From positions 56,303-120,302 of the forward strand of contig JAOJBS010000004.1 in NCBI GenBank assembly GCA_028228615.1: a DNA stretch of 64,000 nucleotides, in the 5' to 3' direction. Of the stretch, positions 9,176-18,823 are shown piece after piece. Position numbers and translations under genes: made by a program. Each line of letters starts with the position of its first letter. Position 1 is the first letter of the stretch. Under the pieces are notes generated by a model that made no database searches, had not been told where the DNA came from, and saw only the letters and a program-made list of their open reading frames with translations. This DNA comes from UBA4421 sp028228615. Lineage in GTDB: Bacteria > Pseudomonadota > Gammaproteobacteria > Pseudomonadales > Azotimanducaceae.

Positions 9176-10300
9176 GTGAATTTTGATATTTCACCTGAAC
9201 AACAGATACTTAAAGACAGCGTTGACCGCTTCGTCCAAGACCACTATGAGTTAGACAAGCGTCAGCTTTTGGTTCTGACCGAGCAGGGTTTTAGCACTGA
9301 CAATTGGCAGACTATGGCTGAACTTGGCTGGCTAGGCGTTAGCGTGCCTGAGGCACACGGCGGCTTTGGCGGCAACGAAATTGACACCATGATATTAATG
9401 GAAGCGTTTGGTAAAGGCTTAGTTTTAGAACCCTTCTTTGCCAGCACAGTATTAGGTGCCAAGGCAATTGCCGACGGCGGCACTGAAGCGCTAAAAACCG
9501 AGATGCTTCCTGGCGTTGTCGAGGGCAGCCGCCAACTGACATTAGCCTATGCTGAAGCTCAGTCGCGTTTTGATTTGGAAGACATCATCACTCACGCCAA
9601 AAGCGATGGTGATGACTATGTCATCAACGGACATAAGAGCATGGTTTTACACGCTGGTAGTGCTCAGCAAATAGTTGTCAGCACCCGCACCAGCGGTAGT
9701 CAGGCAGATAAAGCGGGCATCAGCCTGTTCTTGATTGACGCAGATGCACCCGGCGTGGAAATAACATCCTTCCCTACGGTAGACGGACAGCAAGCCTCAG
9801 AGATAAAGCTTGAAGGGGTCAAAGTGTCTAGCACTAGACTACTCGGCGAATTGGATAACGGTTACGAGTTGCTCAACGCTCTGGCCACCGCAGGCATATT
9901 GGCCTTAGCCGCCGAAGCCGTGGGTGCCATGGAAATACTCTACAAAGATACCGTGAGTTACACCCAAGAGCGCGAACAGTTCGATCACGCGCTGTCAGAC
10001 TTCCAAGTACTACAACACCGCATGGTGGATATGTTTATGGAGTACGAGCAGTGCAAATCACTCCTTTACCGGGCTACGCTAGAAGTAGTACAAAACAGTG
10101 CGGGCGCGCAGCGTTCAGTGCACGCGCTAAAGTATTACGTGGGCAAAATGGGTACGTTCATTGGCGAGAATGCGGTACAACTGCATGGCGGCATGGGTAC
10201 CACTGAAGAGCTTAGAATAGGTCACTACTTTAAACGCTTGTTAGTTATTGATGCGCAATTTGGCAACTCAGATCATCACCTAGCCCAATTTGCCGGGTAA
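9176..10300 (+). CDS. Acyl-CoA dehydrogenase, second of a tandem pair
   Basis: This 374-residue acyl-CoA dehydrogenase begins with the family-typical helix NFDISPEQQILKDSVDRFV and ends with QLHGGMGTTEELRIGHYFKR, the form seen in small-subunit or partner ACADs. The start is GTG, preceded by an AGAGAG purine run, and no in-frame ATG fits better. It probably pairs with the preceding dehydrogenase as a heteromer using FAD and passing electrons to ETF. It is followed by a parvulin gene on the same strand after 33 bases, which may or may not be the same transcript. Confidence 0.9.
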   Translation: MNFDISPEQQILKDSVDRFVQDHYELDKRQLLVLTEQGFSTDNWQTMAELGWLGVSVPEAHGGFGGNEIDTMILMEAFGKGLVLEPFFASTVLGAKAIADGGTEALKTEMLPGVVEGSRQLTLAYAEAQSRFDLEDIITHAKSDGDDYVINGHKSMVLHAGSAQQIVVSTRTSGSQADKAGISLFLIDADAPGVEITSFPTVDGQQASEIKLEGVKVSSTRLLGELDNGYELLNALATAGILALAAEAVGAMEILYKDTVSYTQEREQFDHALSDFQVLQHRMVDMFMEYEQCKSLLYRATLEVVQNSAGAQRSVHALKYYVGKMGTFIGENAVQLHGGMGTTEELRIGHYFKRLLVIDAQFGNSDHHLAQFAG

Positions 10301-10333
10301 CACTCAGCACTTGGAAACATTGAGAGAACAATT

Positions 10334-11158
10334 GTGATACGTCGATTAATTAGAGATCCATTGGTTAGTTTTTTGTTTGCCGGCACGCTGCTGTTTTTCA
10401 TCACAGATTGGTTTAGTGGCGACGATGAGGCATACCAAATTCAGGTGACCGCAAACGAGGTGCAGCGCCTGACAGACCAATGGTCGCTGCAAATGCGTCG
10501 CCCGCCGAATAAGCAGGAGTTAGACGGGCTTATAAGCGCGTTCGTCAAAGAGGAAATTTACTACCGCGAAGCACTGCTGCTTAATTTGGACGCCAACGAC
10601 ACCATAGTGCGCAGACGCTTGGTGCAAAAATTAACCTTCTTGACCGAAGACATAGCTACAAGTGAGCCACCCACAACTGAGAGTTTACAAAGCTTTTATA
10701 CAGCGCAGATAGACAAGTATATGGAGCCGGCAAAATTCAGCTTTGCCCACCGTTACTTCTCAACGGACCGCAGAGACAACAGCCAAGATATTGCGCTACA
10801 AGCATTGACAGATACGAGTTTAAAGGGCGACCCCTTTATGCTTCAAAGAGAATACGCTCAGCGTTCGCAGCGCGACGTTGGCAATCTGTTTGGCCGAGAC
10901 TTTGCTGAAAAGCTGGCCGAGCTACCTACCAGCGATGCATGGCAGGGACCGCTCAAATCGGCTTACGGCTGGCACGTGGTTAAACTACTAAACATTACTC
11001 CAGCAAGAGTTCAGCCGTTTAACGAAGTAGCTGAAAAAGTCAAAGTAGACTGGCAGCAAGCCCAGCGCAAAGTAGCCAATGAAACCTATTTTACTAATCT
11101 AAAAGCCAAGTATTCTGTTACCTACCCCGAAGAATCTGCCGCTTCTGGCGTCAAATAA
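10334..11158 (+). CDS. Membrane-anchored PpiC-type peptidyl-prolyl isomerase
   Basis: This 274-residue protein has one N-terminal membrane segment (about 10-25, PLVSFLFAGTLLFFITDWF), a SurA-like helical region, and a parvulin-like rotamase domain at about 125-240 ending WHVVKLLNI. It should sit on the periplasmic face and assist folding of exported proteins. The start is GTG after GAGAGAAC. It is closely followed by the HupE-like gene (16 bases), a pairing that suggests it helps fold that protein or its partners. It is a divergent parvulin and activity is not certain. Confidence 0.8.
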   Translation: MIRRLIRDPLVSFLFAGTLLFFITDWFSGDDEAYQIQVTANEVQRLTDQWSLQMRRPPNKQELDGLISAFVKEEIYYREALLLNLDANDTIVRRRLVQKLTFLTEDIATSEPPTTESLQSFYTAQIDKYMEPAKFSFAHRYFSTDRRDNSQDIALQALTDTSLKGDPFMLQREYAQRSQRDVGNLFGRDFAEKLAELPTSDAWQGPLKSAYGWHVVKLLNITPARVQPFNEVAEKVKVDWQQAQRKVANETYFTNLKAKYSVTYPEESAASGVK

Positions 11159-11173
11159 GACATTGGCGCCAGA

Positions 11174-12256
11174 ATGAATCTAAAGCGAACCAAACTCAGA
11201 CCCACTTCATCATTGAATACCGAGCGTCATGCAAAGGTTAGAACTAAGCTGTTCGTTTCAGTATGGGCATTGGCCACAGTGCTGCTTGGTTTTTCTACCC
11301 CCCACCTACAAGCAGATGAAGTTAGGCCCGCTTATTTAGAAATTGTTGAGGTATCTGACCCGCAAAATAATGACAACCCGCTCAGCTTTGAAGTGCTTTG
11401 GAAACAACCCATAGTCGAAAACCGCAGACTGCCGATTGAACCCATCTTTCCTAGTGATTGCGAAATGCAGGAAGTTGGACCGCCCAGCATTACCGCCAGC
11501 GCACTCATCCATCGCTGGCGAACAAACTGCGCACTTGATCAAGGTGAAATCTCAATTAAGGGGTTATCCACCTCAATCACTGATGTGCTGCTGCGTTTTA
11601 TTGAAAGTGACGGCACGGTGAATAACTTTATTTTGCGCCCCACCAACCCAAGCATAAACCTAGCCACACCCAGCACTACAAGCGTTGGCTACTTGGTCAT
11701 TGGTATTGAACACCTTTTAGCGGGCATCGACCACGTGCTTTTCGTCATTGGGCTAGTGCTATTTATCCGCAACCCTTGGTCGCTACTAAAAACCATCACA
11801 GCCTTCACCGTTGCCCACAGCATTACGCTGGGTCTATCTATTTACGATGTGGTATCACTAAAACAAGGCCCTGTTGAAGCAGTCATCGCGCTGTCTATTG
11901 TTTTCCTTGCCAGAGAACTGGCGCAAAAGCCCGAGCAACGCTCTTTACTCACCCAAGGACAACCTTGGTTAATGGCGTTCTTTTTTGGCCTACTTCATGG
12001 CCTAGGCTTTGCTGGCGCGTTAGCCGACATTGGCCTGCCTGACGACGCTATTTTAAGCAGCCTCTTGCTTTTCAATATCGGCATAGAATTAGGTCAGCTG
12101 GTGATTATTGCTTTGTTCCTTTGCGTAGCGTGGCTATGGCAAAAACTCACCCAACGATTTAATCTTCGCGAAGCTTACCTTTACTCCACCGCCGCCTACG
12201 GCATGGGCATTGTGGCCACCTTTTGGACCATAGACAGAACACTGGTGCTGTTTTAA
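11174..12256 (+). CDS. HupE/UreJ-family membrane protein
   Basis: This 360-residue protein has a cleavable-looking N-terminal hydrophobic segment (about 27-45), a soluble periplasmic-type domain (50-165), and about six membrane helices. The membrane part contains GIEHLLAGIDHVLF and TAFTVAHSITLGLS, the His-rich signature of the HupE/UreJ_2 family. Family members include nickel permease-like proteins of hydrogenase and urease clusters, but many occur without those enzymes, as here, so the transported metal or other function is unknown. It lies between the parvulin gene and the beta-helix/cytochrome pair, all on the plus strand. Confidence 0.85.
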   Translation: MNLKRTKLRPTSSLNTERHAKVRTKLFVSVWALATVLLGFSTPHLQADEVRPAYLEIVEVSDPQNNDNPLSFEVLWKQPIVENRRLPIEPIFPSDCEMQEVGPPSITASALIHRWRTNCALDQGEISIKGLSTSITDVLLRFIESDGTVNNFILRPTNPSINLATPSTTSVGYLVIGIEHLLAGIDHVLFVIGLVLFIRNPWSLLKTITAFTVAHSITLGLSIYDVVSLKQGPVEAVIALSIVFLARELAQKPEQRSLLTQGQPWLMAFFFGLLHGLGFAGALADIGLPDDAILSSLLLFNIGIELGQLVIIALFLCVAWLWQKLTQRFNLREAYLYSTAAYGMGIVATFWTIDRTLVLF

Positions 12257-12286
12257 CCAAAAACATCAACTACCTAGGAGGGGAAC

Positions 12287-13507
12287 ATGATGAATTCAAA
12301 TGCAATTAGGTTTTTGAGCACGCTAGCGCTGAGCGCGGTAGTCAGCGCCTGTAGCCAAGGGCCTGAAGAGAGGCCTGAGCTTTCTTTCCAAGACAGCTTT
12401 CGCCAAGCATTAGAAACAGCAACCCCCGGCGATGTCATTACCGTGCCCGAAGGCACCTTCGCCTTTGACAGATCTTTAATACTCAATACAGATGGTGTCA
12501 CCATTCGCGGGCAAGGCATGGAAAAGTCTATTCTCACTTTTAAGGACCAAATTGCCGGTGCTGAGGGCTTATCAGTAAGCGCCAGCGACTTCACCATTGA
12601 AGACCTCGCCATTGAAGACACCCTTGGCGACGCACTGAAAGTCAACGAAGGTAATAATATTGTTATCCGTAGAATTAGAACTGAATGGACCAACGGACCG
12701 GATGTAAATAATGGCGCATACGGCATTTACCCGGTTCAAACCACCAACGTTTTATTGGAAGGTAACGTTGCCATTGCTGCATCCGATGCAGGCATTTATG
12801 TCGGCCAGTCGAAACAAGTGATCGTTAGAAATAACCGCGCAGAATTCAATGTTGCAGGTATTGAAGTTGAAAACACCATTGGCGCAGACGTTTATCAAAA
12901 CGTTGCAAACAATAACACTGGCGGCATTTTGGTCTTTAATATGCCGAGCATTCCTCAACGAGGCTACGCAACCCGGGTTTACGACAACGAAGTTAACAAT
13001 AACAATACGGCCAATTTTGCGGCGCCTGGCACCGCGGTATCTGGTGTACCGGCGGGTTCCGGCGTAATGATTAACTCCAATGATCAAGTGGAAATTTTTA
13101 ACAATCGTATTGCTAACAACAATACGGCAAATATTGTGATCTCTAGCTATTTCAGCGCTAACTATGCTGGCCAACAAAAATTAGCGGCGGAGTTTGATCC
13201 CTACCCCGAAGAAATTTTGATCTACGACAACACCTTCTTGGGCGGTGGCACTGCACCCGGTTTCGAGTACTTAGTGCAAGTGAGAGATGCCATTTACGGC
13301 CCTACCGGCGCATTCCCTGACATCATCTGGGACGGCATCATTGATCCGAACAAACCAGAGGAAAAAGAAGTCATTTGTGTCGCTAACGGCGACGCCCAAC
13401 TGCTCAGTATCGACGCCGGCAATGAGTTCAAGGGCGCGGGTGTAGACATGCAAAGACACAATTGCACGGTTGCAAAATTGGCGCCTATTGAGCTGACGGG
13501 AAATTAA
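12287..13507 (+). CDS. Parallel beta-helix lipoprotein
   Basis: This 406-residue protein has a lipoprotein signal (LSAVVSACS, Cys22). Right-handed beta-helix turns run through about residues 60-300, visible as repeated short strands with N-N ladders (RNNRAEFN, YQNVANNNTGG, YDNEVNNNN, FNNRIANNN). A strong AGGAGG precedes the ATG. It resembles the family annotated as parallel beta-helix domain protein that regularly occurs as a two-gene pair with the diheme cytochrome family found immediately downstream (stop and TTG start 3 bases apart). The function of that pair is unknown; a periplasmic surface-bound carbohydrate or matrix role is only a guess. Confidence 0.85.
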   Translation: MMNSNAIRFLSTLALSAVVSACSQGPEERPELSFQDSFRQALETATPGDVITVPEGTFAFDRSLILNTDGVTIRGQGMEKSILTFKDQIAGAEGLSVSASDFTIEDLAIEDTLGDALKVNEGNNIVIRRIRTEWTNGPDVNNGAYGIYPVQTTNVLLEGNVAIAASDAGIYVGQSKQVIVRNNRAEFNVAGIEVENTIGADVYQNVANNNTGGILVFNMPSIPQRGYATRVYDNEVNNNNTANFAAPGTAVSGVPAGSGVMINSNDQVEIFNNRIANNNTANIVISSYFSANYAGQQKLAAEFDPYPEEILIYDNTFLGGGTAPGFEYLVQVRDAIYGPTGAFPDIIWDGIIDPNKPEEKEVICVANGDAQLLSIDAGNEFKGAGVDMQRHNCTVAKLAPIELTGN

Positions 13508-13510
13508 GGG

Positions 13511-14608
13511 TTGAGTAGATTGGTTAGAGAAAAGTTAGCTGTCACGCTGTGGCTTTGCGCAGCCCTGTTAGCAGGTTGTGGCCAAGGCAAGATCAAACAC
13601 TTTAATGCCGATGAATATCCCCAAGCGCTGTCAGATTGGGGGATTATTGAGCTTCAGGGAGCACAGCTAAAGGTCAACGACTCAGCGATAGTTTACGACC
13701 TAAATACTGGGCTATTTTCCGACTACGCTCTAAAACTCAGAACAGTTTATGTACCAACCGGTGAACGCGCTGATTACCATCCCGAAGACACCTTCGAGAT
13801 GCCCGTTGGCAGCATTATCAGTAAAACGTTTTTCTATCCTAAAGATGCCCAGGGCCGCCTAATGACCACCAGTACTTGGCAAGGCAACCCAATGGATGTA
13901 TCTACTGCCACGCATCAGTTGGTGGAAACACGCTTGCTGGTGAAGCAAGCTGAAGGGTGGGATGCAGTGTCTTATATCTGGCAAGGTGATGAGGCTTACC
14001 TCAGCGTCACGGGCAAATTGCACAGATTCACTTTGGCGGATGACAAACCCCTAAACTACTTGGTGCCCAGTCGAAACCAATGCGCTTCATGTCACGCCAC
14101 CAATCACACCACTGGCGAAATTCGCCCGATAGGGATAAAAGCACGGCACCTGAATAGAACCACCGACTTGTATCAAGAGAACCAATTAACCCATTGGCAG
14201 AATAAGGGCATATTGCAAGGCGTCACTGAACCTGCGCCAGCTAACGCACTTTGGAATGATGAAGGCGCAAGCCTCAACCATAGGGCGCGTTCCTACTTGG
14301 ATATTAACTGCGGTCATTGCCACAATTCTACCGGGGCAGCGGATACCTCCGGTTTGTTGTTGGACTACGCAGACCACCCAAAGCTCGCAATGGGCTACTG
14401 TAAGCCCCCTATCGCAGCGGGCAGAGGCTCAGGTGGGCGTTTGTACTCTATTGTCCCAGGACACCCAGAGGCATCAATTTTGAGCTTTCGCCTAGAAACA
14501 GACAGCCCAGCCATGATGATGCCGGAGCTAGGTAGATCATTAGTGCATAGCGAGGGTGTGGAACTGGTTTCGTCCTGGATTGCAGAGCTTGAAGGCGAGT
14601 GTATCTAG
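13511..14608 (+). CDS. SO2930-type diheme c-type cytochrome lipoprotein
   Basis: This 365-residue protein has a lipoprotein signal (ALLAGCG, Cys23) and two CxxCH haem sites: CASCH near residue 194 and CGHCH near residue 268. It matches the family called SO2930 or HNE_0200 (two haem-c sites, unknown function), which co-occurs with the beta-helix protein encoded just upstream. The start is TTG, three bases after the preceding stop, so translation is coupled. It should act in periplasmic electron transfer. A hairpin terminator follows its stop. Confidence 0.88.
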   Translation: MSRLVREKLAVTLWLCAALLAGCGQGKIKHFNADEYPQALSDWGIIELQGAQLKVNDSAIVYDLNTGLFSDYALKLRTVYVPTGERADYHPEDTFEMPVGSIISKTFFYPKDAQGRLMTTSTWQGNPMDVSTATHQLVETRLLVKQAEGWDAVSYIWQGDEAYLSVTGKLHRFTLADDKPLNYLVPSRNQCASCHATNHTTGEIRPIGIKARHLNRTTDLYQENQLTHWQNKGILQGVTEPAPANALWNDEGASLNHRARSYLDINCGHCHNSTGAADTSGLLLDYADHPKLAMGYCKPPIAAGRGSGGRLYSIVPGHPEASILSFRLETDSPAMMMPELGRSLVHSEGVELVSSWIAELEGECI

Positions 14609-14640
14609 CAAGCTAGCGGCTTATTCGCAGGCTTGCTTTT
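14608..14640 (+). terminator. Probable intrinsic terminator after the cytochrome gene
   Basis: GCAAGC at 14608-14613 pairs with GCTTGC at 14631-14636 and is followed by TTTT. The short stem, long loop and short T run make it a moderate candidate only. Its position right at the stop codon of the cytochrome gene supports it. Confidence 0.5.
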
Positions 14641-14747
14641 AGTCTGCCATCGTCTTGATTAGTGCAGATACATTGACGGAGAAGAAATTGACTGAGAAGA
14701 CATTGAGCCTAGCGTCCATATCGCCCAGCTAGGCTTGCGTTACAACC

Positions 14748-16202
14748 CTAACTCGCCAGGGTATCTGCCCGCTTCGCTCGCATCTCTTTTAACTGCACAA
14801 CGATCTCCTGGTGACGCGCGCGATTGAGACCATATTTGGAATAACAATAAATACTCACTACGGCGAAACCAGAAACAATGGGCCCGTAGATCCAACCAAG
14901 CCATGCCACCGTAACTGCAGGCACATCAGTAGCTGACTGAATAGCGTTTCCGGTGGGCCAATCAATCAAGGTCAAAGCAAAGCCCGCCACTACAGTGCCT
15001 GCACCTGTGGTGACCTTATTAGAGAAGGAGATGGCAGAGAAGAAAATACCTTCCTGACGCTGCCGAGTCTGCAGCTCGTGTTCGTCTACCACATCGGCAA
15101 CCATAGAGTTGAAGGCAACCAGTGCTTGAACCACACCAAAGCCTTGAATGAACTTAATAACAATTAATGTCGTCAACAGTTCACTCGTGCCATTTTCTGG
15201 CAGCACACCCATAAAGCGCAAAACAATAGGCAGCACTTGGCAGGTCGCCCAACAGCCGGTGCCAAATAAAATTGAGGGCTTTTTATCAAACAAAACCGTA
15301 AAGCGCCGGGCAAATAGCGTACCAATCAACGCGCCAATTGGCGTAGCCATAAAGAATAACAGATTGCCTTTACTCTGCAGTTCCCAAAAGTAGGTGTTCA
15401 TATGTAGGTTAAGGGCATGATCTACGCCAACCATCATGTATACAACCAGTACCCCACAGAACAACCAGCGAAACGAAATATTAGTTAACGCTGACGCTAA
15501 CTCACTGAAGGTTCTTTTCAGTACAGGCAGAAGACCGCCCACAATAGCATCCGTTTTAGCCTGGGGCAGATAAGGCACACGACTCTCAGTACCGCGCGCT
15601 GTGATGCCAACAGCCGTACACATAATGAGTGCCATGGTGAGTCCAAACGGCCCGTAAGCGCTGGCGTCAAATTGGCCTTCGGAAAAAAACACGTAGAAAC
15701 CGATGAAGTAGGTCAGCATGTGGCCTACGTAACTGAAGAAGTATCTGTAGGCGACCACCTCGGTGCGCTCGTTAAAGTCTTCAGACAACTCGGCACCCAG
15801 CGCAACGTGAGGCACGTGATATAGGGTCATGGCTACACGGGTCAGTACCGCAAAAGTTGTAAGCCACAGAAACAAACTAAATTCGGATAACTCAGGCGGG
15901 CTAAACAAACCATAGAAAGCCAGCCCAAGAGGGAGAATGGACCAATACAAAAACGGATGCCTACGACCCAGCTTACTGCGCCAGTTATCAGACAGCGATC
16001 CCACCAATGGATCTGAGATGGCATCGAAGGCCAGCGCAATACCCACGGCAAAGCCGGTATAAATGGTGGGTAAACCCAGCACTTGCGTATAGTAAAAAAA
16101 GACAAACACATTGAACGCACCATTCTTAATGCCTTCCGCTGCTTGCCCAACGCCATAACTTACTTTTATTCCGCGAGTCAGCGGAGGTGTTGTCCCATCC
16201 AT
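14748..16202 (-). CDS. MFS transporter, GPH (glycoside-pentoside-hexuronide) type
   Basis: This protein of about 484 residues has twelve predicted membrane segments. The GPH-family opening is visible (VSYGVGQAAEGIKNGAFNVF, then FDAISDPLVGSLSDNW with the conserved DP..G..SD loop), as is the later motif QTRQRQEGIFFSA. Such proteins are cation-coupled symporters of glycosides, sugar acids or other compounds; the substrate is not predictable. I prefer the ATG at 16202 over an upstream TTG because the family motif begins just after it. It is a single gene, divergent from the thioesterase. Confidence 0.85.
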   Translation of the reverse strand: MDGTTPPLTRGIKVSYGVGQAAEGIKNGAFNVFVFFYYTQVLGLPTIYTGFAVGIALAFDAISDPLVGSLSDNWRSKLGRRHPFLYWSILPLGLAFYGLFSPPELSEFSLFLWLTTFAVLTRVAMTLYHVPHVALGAELSEDFNERTEVVAYRYFFSYVGHMLTYFIGFYVFFSEGQFDASAYGPFGLTMALIMCTAVGITARGTESRVPYLPQAKTDAIVGGLLPVLKRTFSELASALTNISFRWLFCGVLVVYMMVGVDHALNLHMNTYFWELQSKGNLLFFMATPIGALIGTLFARRFTVLFDKKPSILFGTGCWATCQVLPIVLRFMGVLPENGTSELLTTLIVIKFIQGFGVVQALVAFNSMVADVVDEHELQTRQRQEGIFFSAISFSNKVTTGAGTVVAGFALTLIDWPTGNAIQSATDVPAVTVAWLGWIYGPIVSGFAVVSIYCYSKYGLNRARHQEIVVQLKEMRAKRADTLAS

Positions 16203-16380
16203 AGCCAAAGAGTACAACGAGCGATGCTAGGAGTAACTAATAATCGAAACCGGAATGCGATTTTTCTAGGCGCGAGAAATAACTAGAGGGTACTTTAGTT
16301 TCAAAGCCGTTCGGCATAGGCTAATTAATGAGGAAAAAAACAAAATTATTGCTGGCTAGAAAAGCGCTAAGGACCAACTT

Positions 16381-16899
16381 ATGAGCACCCAGAGCACGGA
16401 CAACAACGAACCTAACCAACCTATAGGCTCGCCTCTGATATGCCCTACCCAAACGGTGATAGAGGACTGGATCGACTATAACGGCCACCTCAACATGGCC
16501 TACTACCATGTGATTTTTGACCGCGGCGTGGACCATTTCTTTGACTATCTGGGGGTGGGCTCGGTCTATGCGCGCAGTGGCGCAGGTTCATGCTTTTCAA
16601 TGGAAGTGCATGTGAACTACCTGAATGAAGTGGCACTAGACGATGAAGTGGAAGTGCGCCTTCAGCTATTAGACTTTGACAGCAAACGCCTGCATTTCTT
16701 CCAAGAGATGTATCACAAACAAGAGGGTTATCTCGTCGCCACCTCAGAACAGTTGTCTCTGCATGTAGATATGCAGACACGCAAAACAGCGGCCTTTCCT
16801 GACGCAGTGCTGGCTACCTTAGAAAACGTTATGGCGGGACATAAAGAACTACCAACACCGCCTCAGGTCGGGCGAGTAATAGGCATTAAACGCAAGTAA
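16381..16899 (+). CDS. Hotdog-fold acyl-CoA thioesterase
   Basis: This 172-residue 4HBT-type thioesterase has EDWIDYNGHLNMAYY with the catalytic-type Asp/His region near residues 35-50. It resembles the carnitine/betainyl-CoA thioesterase branch (DWIDYNGHMN). It probably hydrolyses a short or polar acyl-CoA in the cytosol. A good AAGGA lies about 7 bases before the ATG. It stands alone near other acyl-CoA genes; the physiological substrate is uncertain. Confidence 0.85.
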   Translation: MSTQSTDNNEPNQPIGSPLICPTQTVIEDWIDYNGHLNMAYYHVIFDRGVDHFFDYLGVGSVYARSGAGSCFSMEVHVNYLNEVALDDEVEVRLQLLDFDSKRLHFFQEMYHKQEGYLVATSEQLSLHVDMQTRKTAAFPDAVLATLENVMAGHKELPTPPQVGRVIGIKRK

Positions 16900-17162
16900 C
16901 CGGCGATCACGTTAGCTCACTGACTAGATGGTCAGATGGTTTGAGATGAGAAAGCGGTGATGCAAACGCCCTGCTCCCTTAGAACGAATCCTCAGAGGCC
17001 ACGAGTGTGTTTCACGCCCACTGGGGACAGGTGCTAAATGCAACGGCGAGTTACTTTAAACACTTGGGGCATTTAACCAATAGGCCACCCTCTTCTAACA
17101 ACTTATTTAGCGAGCTATTATCGAGCTATCTAACTCGCATTTAGTCGTCGGTTAGCTGTCGA

Positions 17163-18308
17163 TCAATAACCTTCAAGCACTCCATAGCGATTGCGGTGAA
17201 AGTTTACATCGCCAAAAGTCTGCTCAGACACTGCAGCACGCTTAATGAAGAACCCGATCTCGAATTCATCAGTCATGCCAATACCGCCATGCATCTGAAT
17301 ACCTTCGCGAGAAACTAAGTTGTAAGTCTCACCAACTTTAGTTTTGGCAAGGCTTGCGAGCTTGGCAATCTCATCCGCATCGCGGCCTTCGTCCAATGCA
17401 GTCAATGCTTCTAAAACGCAGGATTTAGAGAGTTCAATTTCGCAGAACATATCGGCAGCGCGGTGCTTGAGTGCTTGGAAGGATCCAATTGCCACACCAA
17501 ACTGCTTACGCTCTTTTAAATAAGCAACAGTGCGCTCAAAGCACTCCTGCAGACCACCCAACATCTCAGCGCAAAGCCCAATGCGAGCGATGTCTAGCGC
17601 TGCATCCAATGTATCAGCGCCCTGACCCAGCGATCCGATAAGTGCATCAGCACCCACAGTAACGTTGGTAAGCGTGACATTTGCCGCGTTGCGAGAATCC
17701 GCCATAATCGTACGAGTAATGCTCACGCCGTCAGCTTTGGCATCTACCAAGAACAAGCTAATGCCGTCTCTTGAATGCGTATCACCCGAGCTGCGAGCAA
17801 CAACGATCAAATGATCAGCTACGTTCCCATCAAGCACAAACGTCTTGCTGCCAGACAAAGAATAACCGTCGCCTGAAGCAGTCGCTGTTGTTGCAATATT
17901 GTAAGGGTTGTGACGATGAGACTCTTCTAAAGCCAGAGCCAGTAACAGCTCACCCGCCGCAACTTTAGGCAGCAGTTCGTTTTTCTGCTCATCAGAGCCG
18001 CCAACATTAACAACGGTGCCGCCAACCCATACTGAAGCGTAAAGAGGACTAGCCGTTAAAGTTCTACCAGACTCTTCTGTAACAACACCAAGGCCTTTGT
18101 AGCCAAAGGCAAGACCACCGTGCTCTTCGCCCCAAGGAATAGCAGCCCAACCAAGCTCAACCATAGAGTTCCATGTGCCACGGTCAAAGCCATCAGAATT
18201 CGCATCATCGCGCAGTGCGCGCAACTGAGTGATAGGCGTATTGGTCGTGCAAAAATCCTTTGCACTGTCTTTGAGCATGGTTTGTTCTTCGTTCAAAATC
18301 ATTGGCAT
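17163..18308 (-). CDS. Acyl-CoA dehydrogenase (third)
   Basis: This 381-residue acyl-CoA dehydrogenase (from the ATG at 18308) begins with ILNEEQTMLKDSAKDF and ends with GIQMHGGIGMTDEFEIGFFIKR, the partner-subunit-like C-terminus also seen in the dehydrogenase at 9176. I choose 18308 rather than a start 48 bases upstream because GGAG sits 8 bases before it and family members begin at this point. It probably works with another ACAD on an unusual acyl-CoA. It is a lone gene; the substrate is unknown. Confidence 0.88.
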   Translation of the reverse strand: MPMILNEEQTMLKDSAKDFCTTNTPITQLRALRDDANSDGFDRGTWNSMVELGWAAIPWGEEHGGLAFGYKGLGVVTEESGRTLTASPLYASVWVGGTVVNVGGSDEQKNELLPKVAAGELLLALALEESHRHNPYNIATTATASGDGYSLSGSKTFVLDGNVADHLIVVARSSGDTHSRDGISLFLVDAKADGVSITRTIMADSRNAANVTLTNVTVGADALIGSLGQGADTLDAALDIARIGLCAEMLGGLQECFERTVAYLKERKQFGVAIGSFQALKHRAADMFCEIELSKSCVLEALTALDEGRDADEIAKLASLAKTKVGETYNLVSREGIQMHGGIGMTDEFEIGFFIKRAAVSEQTFGDVNFHRNRYGVLEGY

Positions 18309-18823
18309 GAGTGCCTCTCCATTTACAACCGGGTTAAGCGTACCGCTTAACGCCAAAATATTTTGCCTGCATTATATTGCAACATTACGTGATTTTTTCA
18401 ACTCTCGTAAGATAATACTGCTGGTAAGCGACTATTACACCTCGGGTAGTGGCCAACTGCTGCCGCCTTTGAGCACCCAGCAATGAAACCAAAGTATCGA
18501 CTAAAAGTCGAGGGCGCGGATAGCTAATCGCCTATGCGGTATTCCTAAAACAGAGCTTCGCTCCCATTAGAATCCTCCTGCCTGAGGTTGTCCCTAATGA
18601 AACAAGCTAAGGACAATTTCGAACCGAATTGCAAAGTAAAATATTACGTTAAGGGAGCTGACGGGCCTCAAATATTTAAAACAAAATAATAATTTTGGGC
18701 TTCGTGATTTTCTTCGAAATTCGAAATTTTGTAAAAACATAAAAGTATGATAACATTTATTTATTACATATAAATTGTGCTGTGATAAGCATTGAATTTT
18801 AACTTTCAAGAGGTCAAGTAATT
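18309..18823. other. Divergent AT-rich intergenic region upstream of mvaT-like gene
   Basis: No credible gene is present. AT content rises clearly from about 18.65 kb toward the mvaT-like gene, as is usual for silencer-autoregulated promoters. A perfect 13-base palindrome, ttcgaaattcgaa, lies at 18713-18725. A ribosome site (AAGAGG) precedes the ATG at 18824 by about 10 bases. Confidence 0.5.

Noticed and set aside
12274..13177. Long minus-strand open frames opposite the beta-helix gene
   Set aside because: They are antisense shadows of a repetitive, strongly coding plus-strand gene and have low-complexity, unfamiliar translations.
18713..18725. ttcgaaattcgaa palindrome as an operator for the mvaT-like gene
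   Set aside because: A single AT-rich palindrome in AT-rich DNA is expected often enough by chance; no second copy was seen, so it is only noted in the region entry.
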